Origin: JAEINY01 sp942490535
GTDB taxonomy: Bacteria > Bacteroidota > Bacteroidia > Bacteroidales > Marinilabiliaceae
NCBI GenBank assembly: GCA_942490535.1
Contig: CALNXQ010000003.1
Coordinates: 186,001-250,000 of the forward strand
DNA: 64,000 nucleotides
Direction: 5' to 3'
In this document: piece after piece, positions 9,617 through 17,919 of the stretch
Position numbering within the stretch: position 1 is the first letter of the stretch
Layout: each line of letters opens with the position of its first letter
Program-made: the position numbers and the translations under genes
The notes under the pieces: model-generated
Database searches by the model: none
Told to the model about the DNA's origin: nothing
The model's input: the letters and a program-made list of their open reading frames with translations, nothing else

Positions 9617-11596
9617 TTACTTGACGACTGGATGAAGCATAGCAGCAAAACCACCACCCTTTGCCAATTTTACTGTCAGCTTATCCTTTTTATTTACTTT
9701 ACTGGTTTCCACCTTATAATCCTGTGCATACTTATTGGCATTCACTCCATCCTTAAACAGCACCAATTCAAAAGTACCCTCTGGTAGGAATGATAGATCC
9801 AAGTCCATGGTTCGTTCTTCCCAGTTAGTCATACCACCGATGTACCAATTTTCACCGTTCTGGCGTGCCATTGCCACATACTCGCCAACACTGGCTTCAA
9901 GCGCTATGGATTTATCCCATACACTTGGTATTTTTGATATAAATCGGGTACACTCTTCTTCTTTGTAATAGTTAGAAGGATTATCACACATCATTTGCAG
10001 ACCACTTTCAAACACCACGTACATGGCCAATTGATGACCGCGAGTCCCCATACTCATTGGGCGGTTGAATGCCATATTGAAATTCTTCTTCTGCATGTTA
10101 ACCATCGCGCCGGGTGTGTAATCCATTGGTCCAACAGCCATGCGGATAAACGGTAAAGTGGTGTTGTGTTCTGGCGTAATATCCTCGCTCCACTTGTTAT
10201 TCTCATTACCCTTCACACCCTCGTAACTGATAACGTTAGGATAGGCTCTGCGAAGACCAGATGGCTTATAGGAACCATGGTAATCCACTAACAATTTTCG
10301 CTCAGCGCACTCTTTAGCAATCTGCTCGTATGAATTGACCATGTATTGGTCGGCACGTTGCATAAAGTCCACCTTTATACCTTTGGCTCCCCATCCGGCA
10401 TAGGTATCCAATATCTCATGCATATTTTCATCCAAAGGCTTCCACAGGCACCATAAGATGATTCCTACCCCTTTTTCTTCACCATAGCGTATGAGTTCCT
10501 TTACATCTAAGTCCGGATTAAAATCAAGAATCTCAGTCGTCGACTTCGTCCACCCTTCATCCAATATCACATATTCAACACCATACTCTGAAGCAAAGTC
10601 GATGAAGTACTTATAGGTTGCTGTATTTAAACCCGATTCAAAATCAACACCGTAAATATTGTTGTCATTCCACCAGTCCCAGGCTACTTTACCGGGCTTA
10701 ATCCATTCGGTATCCTTTAACTTGAGAGGGTCTGATAATTTCATCACCATATCCTGCTCCAGCAAGGTCTTATCATCGTTAGTAATAACAAATAGTCGCC
10801 ATGGATACGTTCTCTCGCCATTGGTTTTAGCAATGTAATCATGCTCTTTGGTGATGATCACATTACGATCCACTCTGGCTCCTGGCACTGGCCTGGTTTC
10901 TTTGACGGCCTTTGGGAACTTGGATAGTAAATGCTTATTGGCTGCTGACTCCAAAAACAGATTTGGGTAATCGTAAACATTGGCTTCTGAAAATAACACG
11001 CGGATCTCGTCCTTACCCTGATTAAACAAAACAGGTAATGAACAGAAGTCGCCAAGCGGAATCGAATCGATGTTCAACGGCAGGTAATTGCGCTCAAAGT
11101 GCGAATAGGTAGAAACTTCCTTGGGAAAGAAAGAACTGGAACCTTCAGGGAAAGCGATGTCCACCACTTCATTTTCCACTTCAACATCACCCTTTATAGA
11201 TGTGTAAAAACGATACGCCACACCCTCGTTATACACCCTGAAATGAAGCCCAAAACCACCTTTAAAAGTCAATTGCAACTCTTTATAATGGTTGGATACT
11301 TCACGGCTTTTTAAAGGAACAATAACGTCGAACTGTTCGTTTTTTTCTACCTCTTTAGCTGATTTTAGCTTTGGCGAATGAGCTAGTTGTTTCCCGTTAA
11401 CTGTCATATTAACCGTCACCTTTGGCAAAACAATCTGCTTATACTTTTCCACCGACCAGCTAATCTCCTCTTCCACATTCACAGTCAATACCGTATTGCC
11501 ATCGAGCGACGTCAATTTTAATTCTTCTGCAACGACCAGGTGTGGCAGGCAACAACAAAACAACAGTATCAGAACATTTTTCATAATTCTCTTCAT
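9617..11596 (-). CDS. GH97 glycosidase (copy 1), likely retaining type
   Basis: The 659-residue protein has a signal peptide ending LPHLVVAEE and then the GH97 layout: N-terminal beta-sandwich (about 25-290), TIM barrel (about 300-560) and C-terminal beta domain. Recognisable blocks are GKVAWDWWND, EYVILDEGW, GIKVDFM with D410, and VISYEG with E459. In characterised GH97 enzymes the retaining alpha-galactosidase branch uses an Asp nucleophile in the barrel (Asp415 in the Bacteroides enzyme), while the inverting alpha-glucosidase SusB uses Glu bases; D410 here fits the retaining branch. So alpha-galactosidase-like activity on PUL fragments in the periplasm is likely, but this rests on motif position only. 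A second GH97 lies two genes away, with different loops. Confidence 0.85.
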   Translation of the reverse strand: MKRIMKNVLILLFCCCLPHLVVAEELKLTSLDGNTVLTVNVEEEISWSVEKYKQIVLPKVTVNMTVNGKQLAHSPKLKSAKEVEKNEQFDVIVPLKSREVSNHYKELQLTFKGGFGLHFRVYNEGVAYRFYTSIKGDVEVENEVVDIAFPEGSSSFFPKEVSTYSHFERNYLPLNIDSIPLGDFCSLPVLFNQGKDEIRVLFSEANVYDYPNLFLESAANKHLLSKFPKAVKETRPVPGARVDRNVIITKEHDYIAKTNGERTYPWRLFVITNDDKTLLEQDMVMKLSDPLKLKDTEWIKPGKVAWDWWNDNNIYGVDFESGLNTATYKYFIDFASEYGVEYVILDEGWTKSTTEILDFNPDLDVKELIRYGEEKGVGIILWCLWKPLDENMHEILDTYAGWGAKGIKVDFMQRADQYMVNSYEQIAKECAERKLLVDYHGSYKPSGLRRAYPNVISYEGVKGNENNKWSEDITPEHNTTLPFIRMAVGPMDYTPGAMVNMQKKNFNMAFNRPMSMGTRGHQLAMYVVFESGLQMMCDNPSNYYKEEECTRFISKIPSVWDKSIALEASVGEYVAMARQNGENWYIGGMTNWEERTMDLDLSFLPEGTFELVLFKDGVNANKYAQDYKVETSKVNKKDKLTVKLAKGGGFAAMLHPVVK

Positions 11597-11645
11597 AATC
11601 CTACAATTAGATATTTTTGTGGTTGAATAAGTTCTCCGTTAGGCA

Positions 11646-13664
11646 TTAAAACTTAACCTGAAGAGTATTTCCATTCGTCACTGTTTTCTTGAATAAGGAT
11701 TTTCCGTTGACATCGTTAATTACTACCTGAACGTTTTTCTCCTTTTTAAGAACTTCAACATCAAAGTGCTTACCAAAACCATGTACTTTTCGAATATTCA
11801 TATAGCTCCATCCTTCTGGTAATTGAGGGGTGATGGTGAACGAATTAAAACCCGTTGGACGAATTCCAAATAACCCTTCTATAAAAACCCGACAATACAA
11901 GGCACTCTCGGCTGATAAATGGCGTTGATCGTTTTCAGGATACGCTTCCACCGGATACGGAACACGATCTCCCAGTAATCGACGGTTAGAATAATACTTC
12001 AGGAACTCAAGTCCCCGTTTAGTTTCACCAGCAGCAAATACGCCTCTTAAGCCGTACAAAGTGGAACGATCCCAGAACGTTTTATCACCAGCCTCCGTTG
12101 CTAATCCGTCAGCAGTCCATAGGTCAGGTGAGAAGAGCGCGTTGATGGTTGCCTCTTTGCGATCATAAATACCTACTGTTAATGGAATGCAAATCCAGGC
12201 TCTCAAGGTTTGATTTCCATTATAATACCTGTATGTATCAAAACCCATCACCTTGGCCCCAAAGTAGTTCTCAATATTCGCTTTTAAGGTTGCTGCCTGT
12301 CTTGCATAGTTATCAGCCAGTTTATCGCCCAATCCTAATTCACGGCATAGGTAAGAAGCTGATTTTAATGCATCGTAATACAGAGAAGATGTACAAAGGT
12401 TGGCATCACCTGCCGGGAAACGCCCTTCCAGTTCATCGGAATCAGACAGCACTACACCTTCATCGTTTATTTTTCGGCGGCTAAATTCAAGGCACCATTC
12501 TATCAAGGGCCACAGTTCCATGGCCACCTTTTTATCTCCGTAAGTTAATGCGAAACGAGCCGCTCCATAGGCAATCATGGCAGCGTCTCCCCGGTCACCA
12601 GCACCATCCCAAAAACTAATGCCTTCAGCAACGATAGATGATGGTATTGGTTTATACGCATCATTCATAAAGCGAGCAAAGTGCCTGTATGAGTTAATGG
12701 CCGATTCAATGCCATAGCCGTAGCCCTGAAATGGGAAGTAAGGGTTGATATACTCCGCCTGATCATTGGCCCATATGGCAGCATAATAATTCAAACCACC
12801 AGGACCGTGCATCGGTCCACCTTTTGTTTGATAAATGCTTTCGTTGGCTCTTATTTTAGCAAATGCAAAAGCCGTGTTTAAGGTTCTATCAGGTGTTTCC
12901 AATATCAGGTTATTCCATAGGCTGTTGACGAAAGAGCCTCTTTTAGCCAATTCTTGCTCTACATCTATACCAAGTGCTTCTTCTGTTTGTGGCTGTGCTG
13001 TAATGGTGGTATAAAAAACGATAGAATCGCCGGCAGGAATCTTCTTAGATCCTCCATTAATCGTTTGATAACGCACCACATGTGGCCCATTTACGGTTCT
13101 CTCCGCATGTGCGACTAACTGTTTGTTTACCTCAGGAATCTCTACAAATACCGCTTTGTCACCCGGATTACGGAGCACATATTTTTCACAGAAGGCAGGC
13201 TGGTCGTAGGAGATAAAGTGTGTACTTTCCAGCTCCAGCTTTAAAACAGGCTTGGTTCTGAAGTAGCTAAACTGGAGTTCTCTAACCACTGTAAGCGTAC
13301 CATCGTGCAGGACTTCATGCACCAGCTCTTTGGTGGGTCTACGTCCCTCAATGTGTAAACCTTTCACTACATCATCGTTAATGGTACGTAGCAATCCACC
13401 CCTGGTTTGATTTGGAATGATTCGTAACATGGGCCAAACAACTTCTCTGCCAATGCTGAAGCTGTTATCGGCATTAACGCCATATTTTACCACAGCGGAA
13501 ATAAATTTTCCGCTCATTTCTATATCATCGTGGTGCTCTAAAGTGGATGCATTTACTGACCATCCAATACTACCATCCTCGTTTATCTTCCATATATTAG
13601 AGTCTGTTTGTCCAATGGTTTGGATGGAAATCAGCAACACGAGAATTAAGAAGTAATTTTTCAT
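11646..13664 (-). CDS. Secreted (alpha/alpha)-barrel glycosidase, family unassigned
   Basis: The ATG at 13664 gives a signal peptide (MKNYFLILVLLISIQTIGQ); the upstream ATG at 13706 would add 14 basic residues before it and is less likely. The 672-residue protein has an N-terminal beta-sandwich and an alpha-toroid domain typical of six-hairpin glycosidases: YAAIWANDQAEYINPY, WDGAGDRGDAAM, VVLSDSDELEGRFPAGDANL, and near the end RHLSAESALYCR followed by GLFGIRPTGFN, as in GH65/GH94/GH78-like C-termini. The acidic residues D-S-D-E-L-E are candidate catalytic residues. I cannot name the GH family. It lies between the two GH97 genes, which suggests a shared substrate. Confidence 0.65.
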   Translation of the reverse strand: MKNYFLILVLLISIQTIGQTDSNIWKINEDGSIGWSVNASTLEHHDDIEMSGKFISAVVKYGVNADNSFSIGREVVWPMLRIIPNQTRGGLLRTINDDVVKGLHIEGRRPTKELVHEVLHDGTLTVVRELQFSYFRTKPVLKLELESTHFISYDQPAFCEKYVLRNPGDKAVFVEIPEVNKQLVAHAERTVNGPHVVRYQTINGGSKKIPAGDSIVFYTTITAQPQTEEALGIDVEQELAKRGSFVNSLWNNLILETPDRTLNTAFAFAKIRANESIYQTKGGPMHGPGGLNYYAAIWANDQAEYINPYFPFQGYGYGIESAINSYRHFARFMNDAYKPIPSSIVAEGISFWDGAGDRGDAAMIAYGAARFALTYGDKKVAMELWPLIEWCLEFSRRKINDEGVVLSDSDELEGRFPAGDANLCTSSLYYDALKSASYLCRELGLGDKLADNYARQAATLKANIENYFGAKVMGFDTYRYYNGNQTLRAWICIPLTVGIYDRKEATINALFSPDLWTADGLATEAGDKTFWDRSTLYGLRGVFAAGETKRGLEFLKYYSNRRLLGDRVPYPVEAYPENDQRHLSAESALYCRVFIEGLFGIRPTGFNSFTITPQLPEGWSYMNIRKVHGFGKHFDVEVLKKEKNVQVVINDVNGKSLFKKTVTNGNTLQVKF

Positions 13665-13702
13665 ACGTGTATATTTTCTTTTCAATTGTAGTATGGAACA
13701 TA

Positions 13703-13754
13703 CCATGATTAAATAATCATTCTCGTATATGAGTTAATAATTCTTTAATCATGG
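13703..13754 (-). other. Long intercistronic stem-loop between GH97 copy 2 and the next gene
   Basis: An 11-bp perfect inverted repeat (CCATGATTAAA with TTTAATCATGG) with a 30-base loop lies upstream of the 13664 start and 88 bases after the GH97 copy 2 stop. It also covers the alternative start at 13706. A role in mRNA processing or differential expression is plausible. Confidence 0.45.
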
Positions 13755-13841
13755 ACGTTTCATCTGTTTAAGAGTATTTTTAATAAAAACCAATATCTGT
13801 CCCATGCTAATTATTGACAAACCCAGGATAAAAGAAGCAAT

Positions 13842-15797
13842 TTAATTAGCTGAACCACGAAGGATGGCTACCCATCCACCTCCTGGTGCCATTTTCACTT
13901 CAATCTTTTCATCCGTTGATACGGTTCTGATATTTTTTTTATAATCATTCGCATTACGATCAGCATTAATGCCATCCACATACTCTTCCAAAGTAAAGGT
14001 TCCACTGCTTAACGTTGAGAGGTCAACACTAACGTCTCGCTTGCTCCAGTCGGTCATGGCAGCCAGGTACCAATCGTCTCCCCTTTTACGCGCTATAACA
14101 ATGCATTCGCCAACCTGGGCCTCTAATACTACGGTTTCATCCCACTCCACCGGTACTTCTGAAAGGAATGCTAAACATTCTGTTTCTTTCATGTAGGCAG
14201 TTGGTGTATCGGCCAGCATTTGCAAGGGACTTTCAAACACAACATACATGGCCATTTGATGAGCTCTGGTTCCCAATCCCATTGGGCGATCAAAGATTGG
14301 TTTAAAGTTTTTCTTTTGTGCTGTATTCATCGCTCCCGGCGTATAATCAGCCGGGCCGGCCAGCATACGAATAAACGGAAATGTGACATCATATTCAGGA
14401 TCAGAATAGTCGGCCCACTTACAGTTTTCAAGCCCCGCAACACCCTCGTAAGTCATGATATTTGGGTAGGTACGACGAATACCTGTTGGTTTGAATGCGC
14501 CATGGAAATCGACCATTAACTTTTTACGTGCACAGGTCTCCGCCACACGTTCATATAAGCTCACCATGTATTGGTCATCGCGGTTCATAAAGTCCATCTT
14601 GATACCGACTACACCCCACTCAGCAAATTTATCCGTCAGCGCTTCAATATCTGCATCAAACGTACTCCACTCTACCCAAAGGATCAACCCCACACCTTTT
14701 TCAAGAGCATAAGCAGTCAGCTCATCCATGCGCATCTCTTCATTCAGTGTCCAGATATCATAGGTATCTGACCAGCCTTCATCCAACACCACATACTCAA
14801 TGTTATTATCGGCCGCAAAATCGATGTAGTACTTATAAGTATCGCAGTTTAAGCCCGCCCGGAAATCGACGTTGTAAATATTATTGGCATTGTACCAGTC
14901 CCAGGCAATCTTACCTGATTTAATCCATGATGGATCCTTGATTTTAGAGGGTTCTCCCAATCGATACACAATCTGAGTATTGATCAGGTCACCGTCAGTA
15001 TCAACAATGGTGATAACGCGCCATGGGAAACTGCGTGTACCTTTCGTTTTAGCCAGGTAATCTGCTCGTTTGATAGCCTCTTTCTTAACCAGCCTATCGC
15101 CCTTTAAAATATAAGGAGCGTATTTACCCGACAAGGTATTATTGCTGTTTCCTTTCAAAAACATACCCGGGTAATCTCTTAAGTCAGCCTCTGTAATCGC
15201 CACTTTTGGTCCCAGCTCGACATCCACCAAAGCAGGTGTGATACACATCCTATCGTTTGAAATACTATCTAAAGGCAGGTATTTATAAGTGTGTTGAAAA
15301 GCAGTTATATATCCTTTCGTTTCGGGGAAGTACATCATTTGATTAGTCGCAAATGAAAAGTTAGCCTCTTCATTATAAACAGTAATATCTCCCTTTCGTT
15401 CGCTAATCCAACGATAAGCCATTCCGTCGTTAAATACGCGGAAAGCCAGCTGATAACCACCACTAAAGCTTAATGTTAGCTCATTGTAATGGTTAATAAC
15501 CTCAGCACGTTTCTCTCTTACAACCGGCTTAAGGATCTCATTAACCGTAACGATCTTGCTTCCCGTCAACTTTGGCTGAAGCCCCAGCACATCACCAAAA
15601 CCTAAATCCATGGATATAGTTGACGGAGCCATCAGCTTCTGACCTTTATAATCAATTGAATAGGCAATGTTTTCACCAATATTAATAGTAACTTTAATGC
15701 TTTTATCTGGTGAGGTTACCTGACTAAGCTTTGCATTAATATTGGTTGCTGCTGTGGTTATAAAAACCAGTAGTAATGCTATACTTCTTATGTTCAT
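13842..15797 (-). CDS. GH97 glycosidase (copy 2), likely retaining type
   Basis: The 651-residue protein has a signal peptide ending TNINAK and the same three-domain GH97 order as copy 1. Matching blocks are GKIAWDWYNA, EYVVLDEGW, GIKMDFMNRDDQY with D402 as the probable nucleophile, MVDFHGAFKPTG, MTYEGVAG with E451, and the family-like PADYTPGAMN. The two copies are clearly related but diverged through most loops, so they are old paralogs rather than a recent duplication. Both carry the Asp of the retaining branch. Two different GH97 enzymes in one locus suggest two different alpha-linkages or sugar positions in the substrate. It sits between the two (alpha/alpha)-barrel enzymes. Confidence 0.85.
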   Translation of the reverse strand: MNIRSIALLLVFITTAATNINAKLSQVTSPDKSIKVTINIGENIAYSIDYKGQKLMAPSTISMDLGFGDVLGLQPKLTGSKIVTVNEILKPVVREKRAEVINHYNELTLSFSGGYQLAFRVFNDGMAYRWISERKGDITVYNEEANFSFATNQMMYFPETKGYITAFQHTYKYLPLDSISNDRMCITPALVDVELGPKVAITEADLRDYPGMFLKGNSNNTLSGKYAPYILKGDRLVKKEAIKRADYLAKTKGTRSFPWRVITIVDTDGDLINTQIVYRLGEPSKIKDPSWIKSGKIAWDWYNANNIYNVDFRAGLNCDTYKYYIDFAADNNIEYVVLDEGWSDTYDIWTLNEEMRMDELTAYALEKGVGLILWVEWSTFDADIEALTDKFAEWGVVGIKMDFMNRDDQYMVSLYERVAETCARKKLMVDFHGAFKPTGIRRTYPNIMTYEGVAGLENCKWADYSDPEYDVTFPFIRMLAGPADYTPGAMNTAQKKNFKPIFDRPMGLGTRAHQMAMYVVFESPLQMLADTPTAYMKETECLAFLSEVPVEWDETVVLEAQVGECIVIARKRGDDWYLAAMTDWSKRDVSVDLSTLSSGTFTLEEYVDGINADRNANDYKKNIRTVSTDEKIEVKMAPGGGWVAILRGSAN

Positions 15798-15827
15798 TGC
15801 GCTTGTTTATAGTTTGATTTTTAATTT

Positions 15828-15847
15828 CACAAGCATAAACGCTTGTG
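15828..15847 (-). other. Short intercistronic hairpin
   Basis: A 7-bp perfect inverted repeat (CACAAGC with GCTTGTG) with a 6-base loop between the 518-residue glycosidase gene and GH97 copy 2. No T-run follows it on the minus strand. Confidence 0.35.
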
Positions 15848-15866
15848 ATAATTTATTTGAATTTTA

Positions 15867-17423
15867 TTAGGCATCTGTTTCTACTGTTACTGTCAAACCT
15901 GAGTCGACACCAACATTGACAAAACTTACCTTCTCACCATTCATGTTTTTTTGCTCGGCATTTATTGACTTACCATTCACAATTAATGTGTTGTGTGCGC
16001 CGTAAAAGCACACCTCCCAGTTTAATGCCTGAGCAGATTGGTTGGTCAGAACTGTTTTTTGAATACCGCTATGTTCTACATCAACACGATAGTCACCAAA
16101 GCTAACATTGCTGATTTTAATAGTGTTAACATCTTTAGGTAATCTGGCTGCTGTAGTTATATGACCTGTGATCGCATTTGGATCAATCCCCATCATTCCT
16201 TCAACCACTTGAGAAACTATCGTATATGAAATTTCTGGATAATCACCATTAGTTCCTTGAGAAGGGCGCTCGTGCGGTAGGTCTTTCACAGATAAAATAT
16301 ATTTCATCCATTTCCAGGCCTCATCATTCCAATTGTAATGGAAATACATATCCGGGATGTAGGTATAGGCTTCAATATTGTGTGGCGCTGTTGCCGTCGT
16401 TCCAAATCCCTCGCCTAAGTTTTCGGAGATAAACTGTAAATAGCCATCATTTCGCTTGCCAGGCTCTGTGATTAATTTCAAAGGCATAAACCAGGAGTTT
16501 TCTTTACCAAAGCCAGTTAGCTTCACTCCTTCTTTATTGATGCCGCGAGCATAAGAAGAATCTTCGTTGAGAATACTCCATTTATTGTTGAAGTAGTCTT
16601 TTAATTCAGTTGCCTTAATATGCCAAGACTGCGCTTTCTCCTTTTCACCTCGTGCCTTTAACATATGTGCATAGGCCAATGTTGCCTGATACTGACAGGC
16701 TATTCCGTCACCTGCTTCAATGGGGTACTCTCCCCGTTCATTATACGTACAGCTACCAGCCCATATACCTCCTTTTCCTTCAGCAACACCATTATTATTG
16801 GTGTCGTGTAGATCAACAAAATCTGTTAAGGTTCTGGTATAGAAATTCCACAATACAGAATCCCTTATGTAACGGTCATCGCCACTCCACAGGTATTGCT
16901 TATAGGCCTTTTCAATCAGTTCAAACTGTGCAGGCAGTTCTTTAACAAACTTATCATCACCTCTATAATCAATTTGGTGCGGTGTTCCGTCAAAGTTAAA
17001 CGCCCAAAGCGTCCACCAATCTCTGGCTTCTGTCGCATTGGCTGCAAATACTTTAAACATAGCGTAATTCTCATCCCACAAGCCCACAATCTGGGCGCCT
17101 ACTGCCTGGTGCACAAAATCTCTCCCATAGAAAGCCGTTCGATCATAATAACCAGCCCAATAGGATGGAATATATACGGCAGTACCCGTTCCTTTCTTAT
17201 TGCGCTCATCCTTATTGACCAATCCCTCTTTTCCTGTCATTACAAATTGACCGGTTTTATTGACTGCCCAGTTGAAACCATCCTGTAAAATTGCGTTATC
17301 AGATTGGATTGCCAGCTCTCCCTTTGTCAGCGAGATCTCCTTTTTGTTCTCCTGCCGGGAAGATCTACAGCTTGTACCAATGATCACAGCCAAAAGGCAA
17401 ATCAATTGTATATTCATTCTCAT
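15867..17423 (-). CDS. Lipoprotein (alpha/alpha)-barrel glycosidase-like protein
   Basis: The 518-residue protein starts with a lipoprotein signal (CLLAVIIGTSC). It is mostly an alpha-toroid: repeated helix pairs with YYDRTAFYGRDFVHQAVG (about 90-107), WWTLWAFNFDG, LHDTNNNGVAEG, YPIEAGDGIACQYQA and LPHERPSQGTNGDYPEIS. This resembles GH78/GH63-like or unsaturated-glycan hydrolase barrels found in many Bacteroidota PULs. There is no N-terminal beta-sandwich, so it is shorter than the neighbouring 672-residue barrel enzyme. The C-terminal 100 residues form a beta domain. It is the first enzyme gene after the SusCD pair. Fold is reasonably sure; the reaction is unknown. Confidence 0.55.
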   Translation of the reverse strand: MRMNIQLICLLAVIIGTSCRSSRQENKKEISLTKGELAIQSDNAILQDGFNWAVNKTGQFVMTGKEGLVNKDERNKKGTGTAVYIPSYWAGYYDRTAFYGRDFVHQAVGAQIVGLWDENYAMFKVFAANATEARDWWTLWAFNFDGTPHQIDYRGDDKFVKELPAQFELIEKAYKQYLWSGDDRYIRDSVLWNFYTRTLTDFVDLHDTNNNGVAEGKGGIWAGSCTYNERGEYPIEAGDGIACQYQATLAYAHMLKARGEKEKAQSWHIKATELKDYFNNKWSILNEDSSYARGINKEGVKLTGFGKENSWFMPLKLITEPGKRNDGYLQFISENLGEGFGTTATAPHNIEAYTYIPDMYFHYNWNDEAWKWMKYILSVKDLPHERPSQGTNGDYPEISYTIVSQVVEGMMGIDPNAITGHITTAARLPKDVNTIKISNVSFGDYRVDVEHSGIQKTVLTNQSAQALNWEVCFYGAHNTLIVNGKSINAEQKNMNGEKVSFVNVGVDSGLTVTVETDA

Positions 17424-17612
17424 AATTTTACCAGTTTCAATATTGGCTCACCTTTACATTCTGTACACAATAGGTTTATTATCCAAGCTCCTGTGGATCC
17501 AGATTCATACCAATGGCTGAAGCACTAATAATGATCTATTTTTTTATCCTTTATCTGAGATTACGCCTCATCATAAACGAGTACCTGTAGCCCCATGACT
17601 TACCGGCTGAGC

Positions 17613-17723
17613 TTACATTATTTGTTTTGCTTTTTCATCCACTCCCGGAAAAACGGCCTCCTCTCCAAAGACACAAACAGGCATCAACAGAAAACTCAAT
17701 AGTACGAGATGTATATGCTTCAT
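17613..17723 (-). pseudogene. Signal-peptide gene remnant, 36 codons
   Basis: The ATG at 17723 opens a 36-codon frame: a textbook signal peptide (MKHIHLVLLSFLLMPVCVFG) followed by EEAVFPGVDEKAKQIM and a stop. A mature part of 16 residues is too short for an enzyme. The mature start looks to me like the N-terminus of secreted PUL proteins that begin with VFPG-x-DE, but I could not check this. Downstream (towards 17424) every frame is interrupted, although one stretch reads SWGYRYSFMMRRNLR. The best reading is a deletion remnant of a former secreted enzyme between susD and the glycosidases. A tiny secreted peptide is the alternative. Confidence 0.5.
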
Positions 17724-17866
17724 GATTCTTTCAGTTTCCGATCCACTGATTACAATTTCGCCCAATTGGTCGAATTATACACTGTAAAGGTTCGGGTTGC
17801 TTGGGTTATCTGTAGAAAATGGATTAGAAAGCAGGCAGTACATCTTTAAGTTATCCTGTTTTGAAT

Positions 17867-17896
17867 ACCTGCAGGACCATCACTGGTCCTGCAGGT
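17867..17896 (-). terminator. Strong hairpin after susD
   Basis: A 13-bp perfect stem (ACCTGCAGGACCA with its complement) and a 4-base loop lie 24 bases after the susD stop. The minus strand then continues ATTCAAAACAGG, not a T-run, so it is a partial terminator or a 3' stabiliser that would make susCD more abundant than the downstream enzymes. Confidence 0.6.
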
Positions 17897-17919
17897 TAAA
17901 ACCAATTACAAGAATGTTA

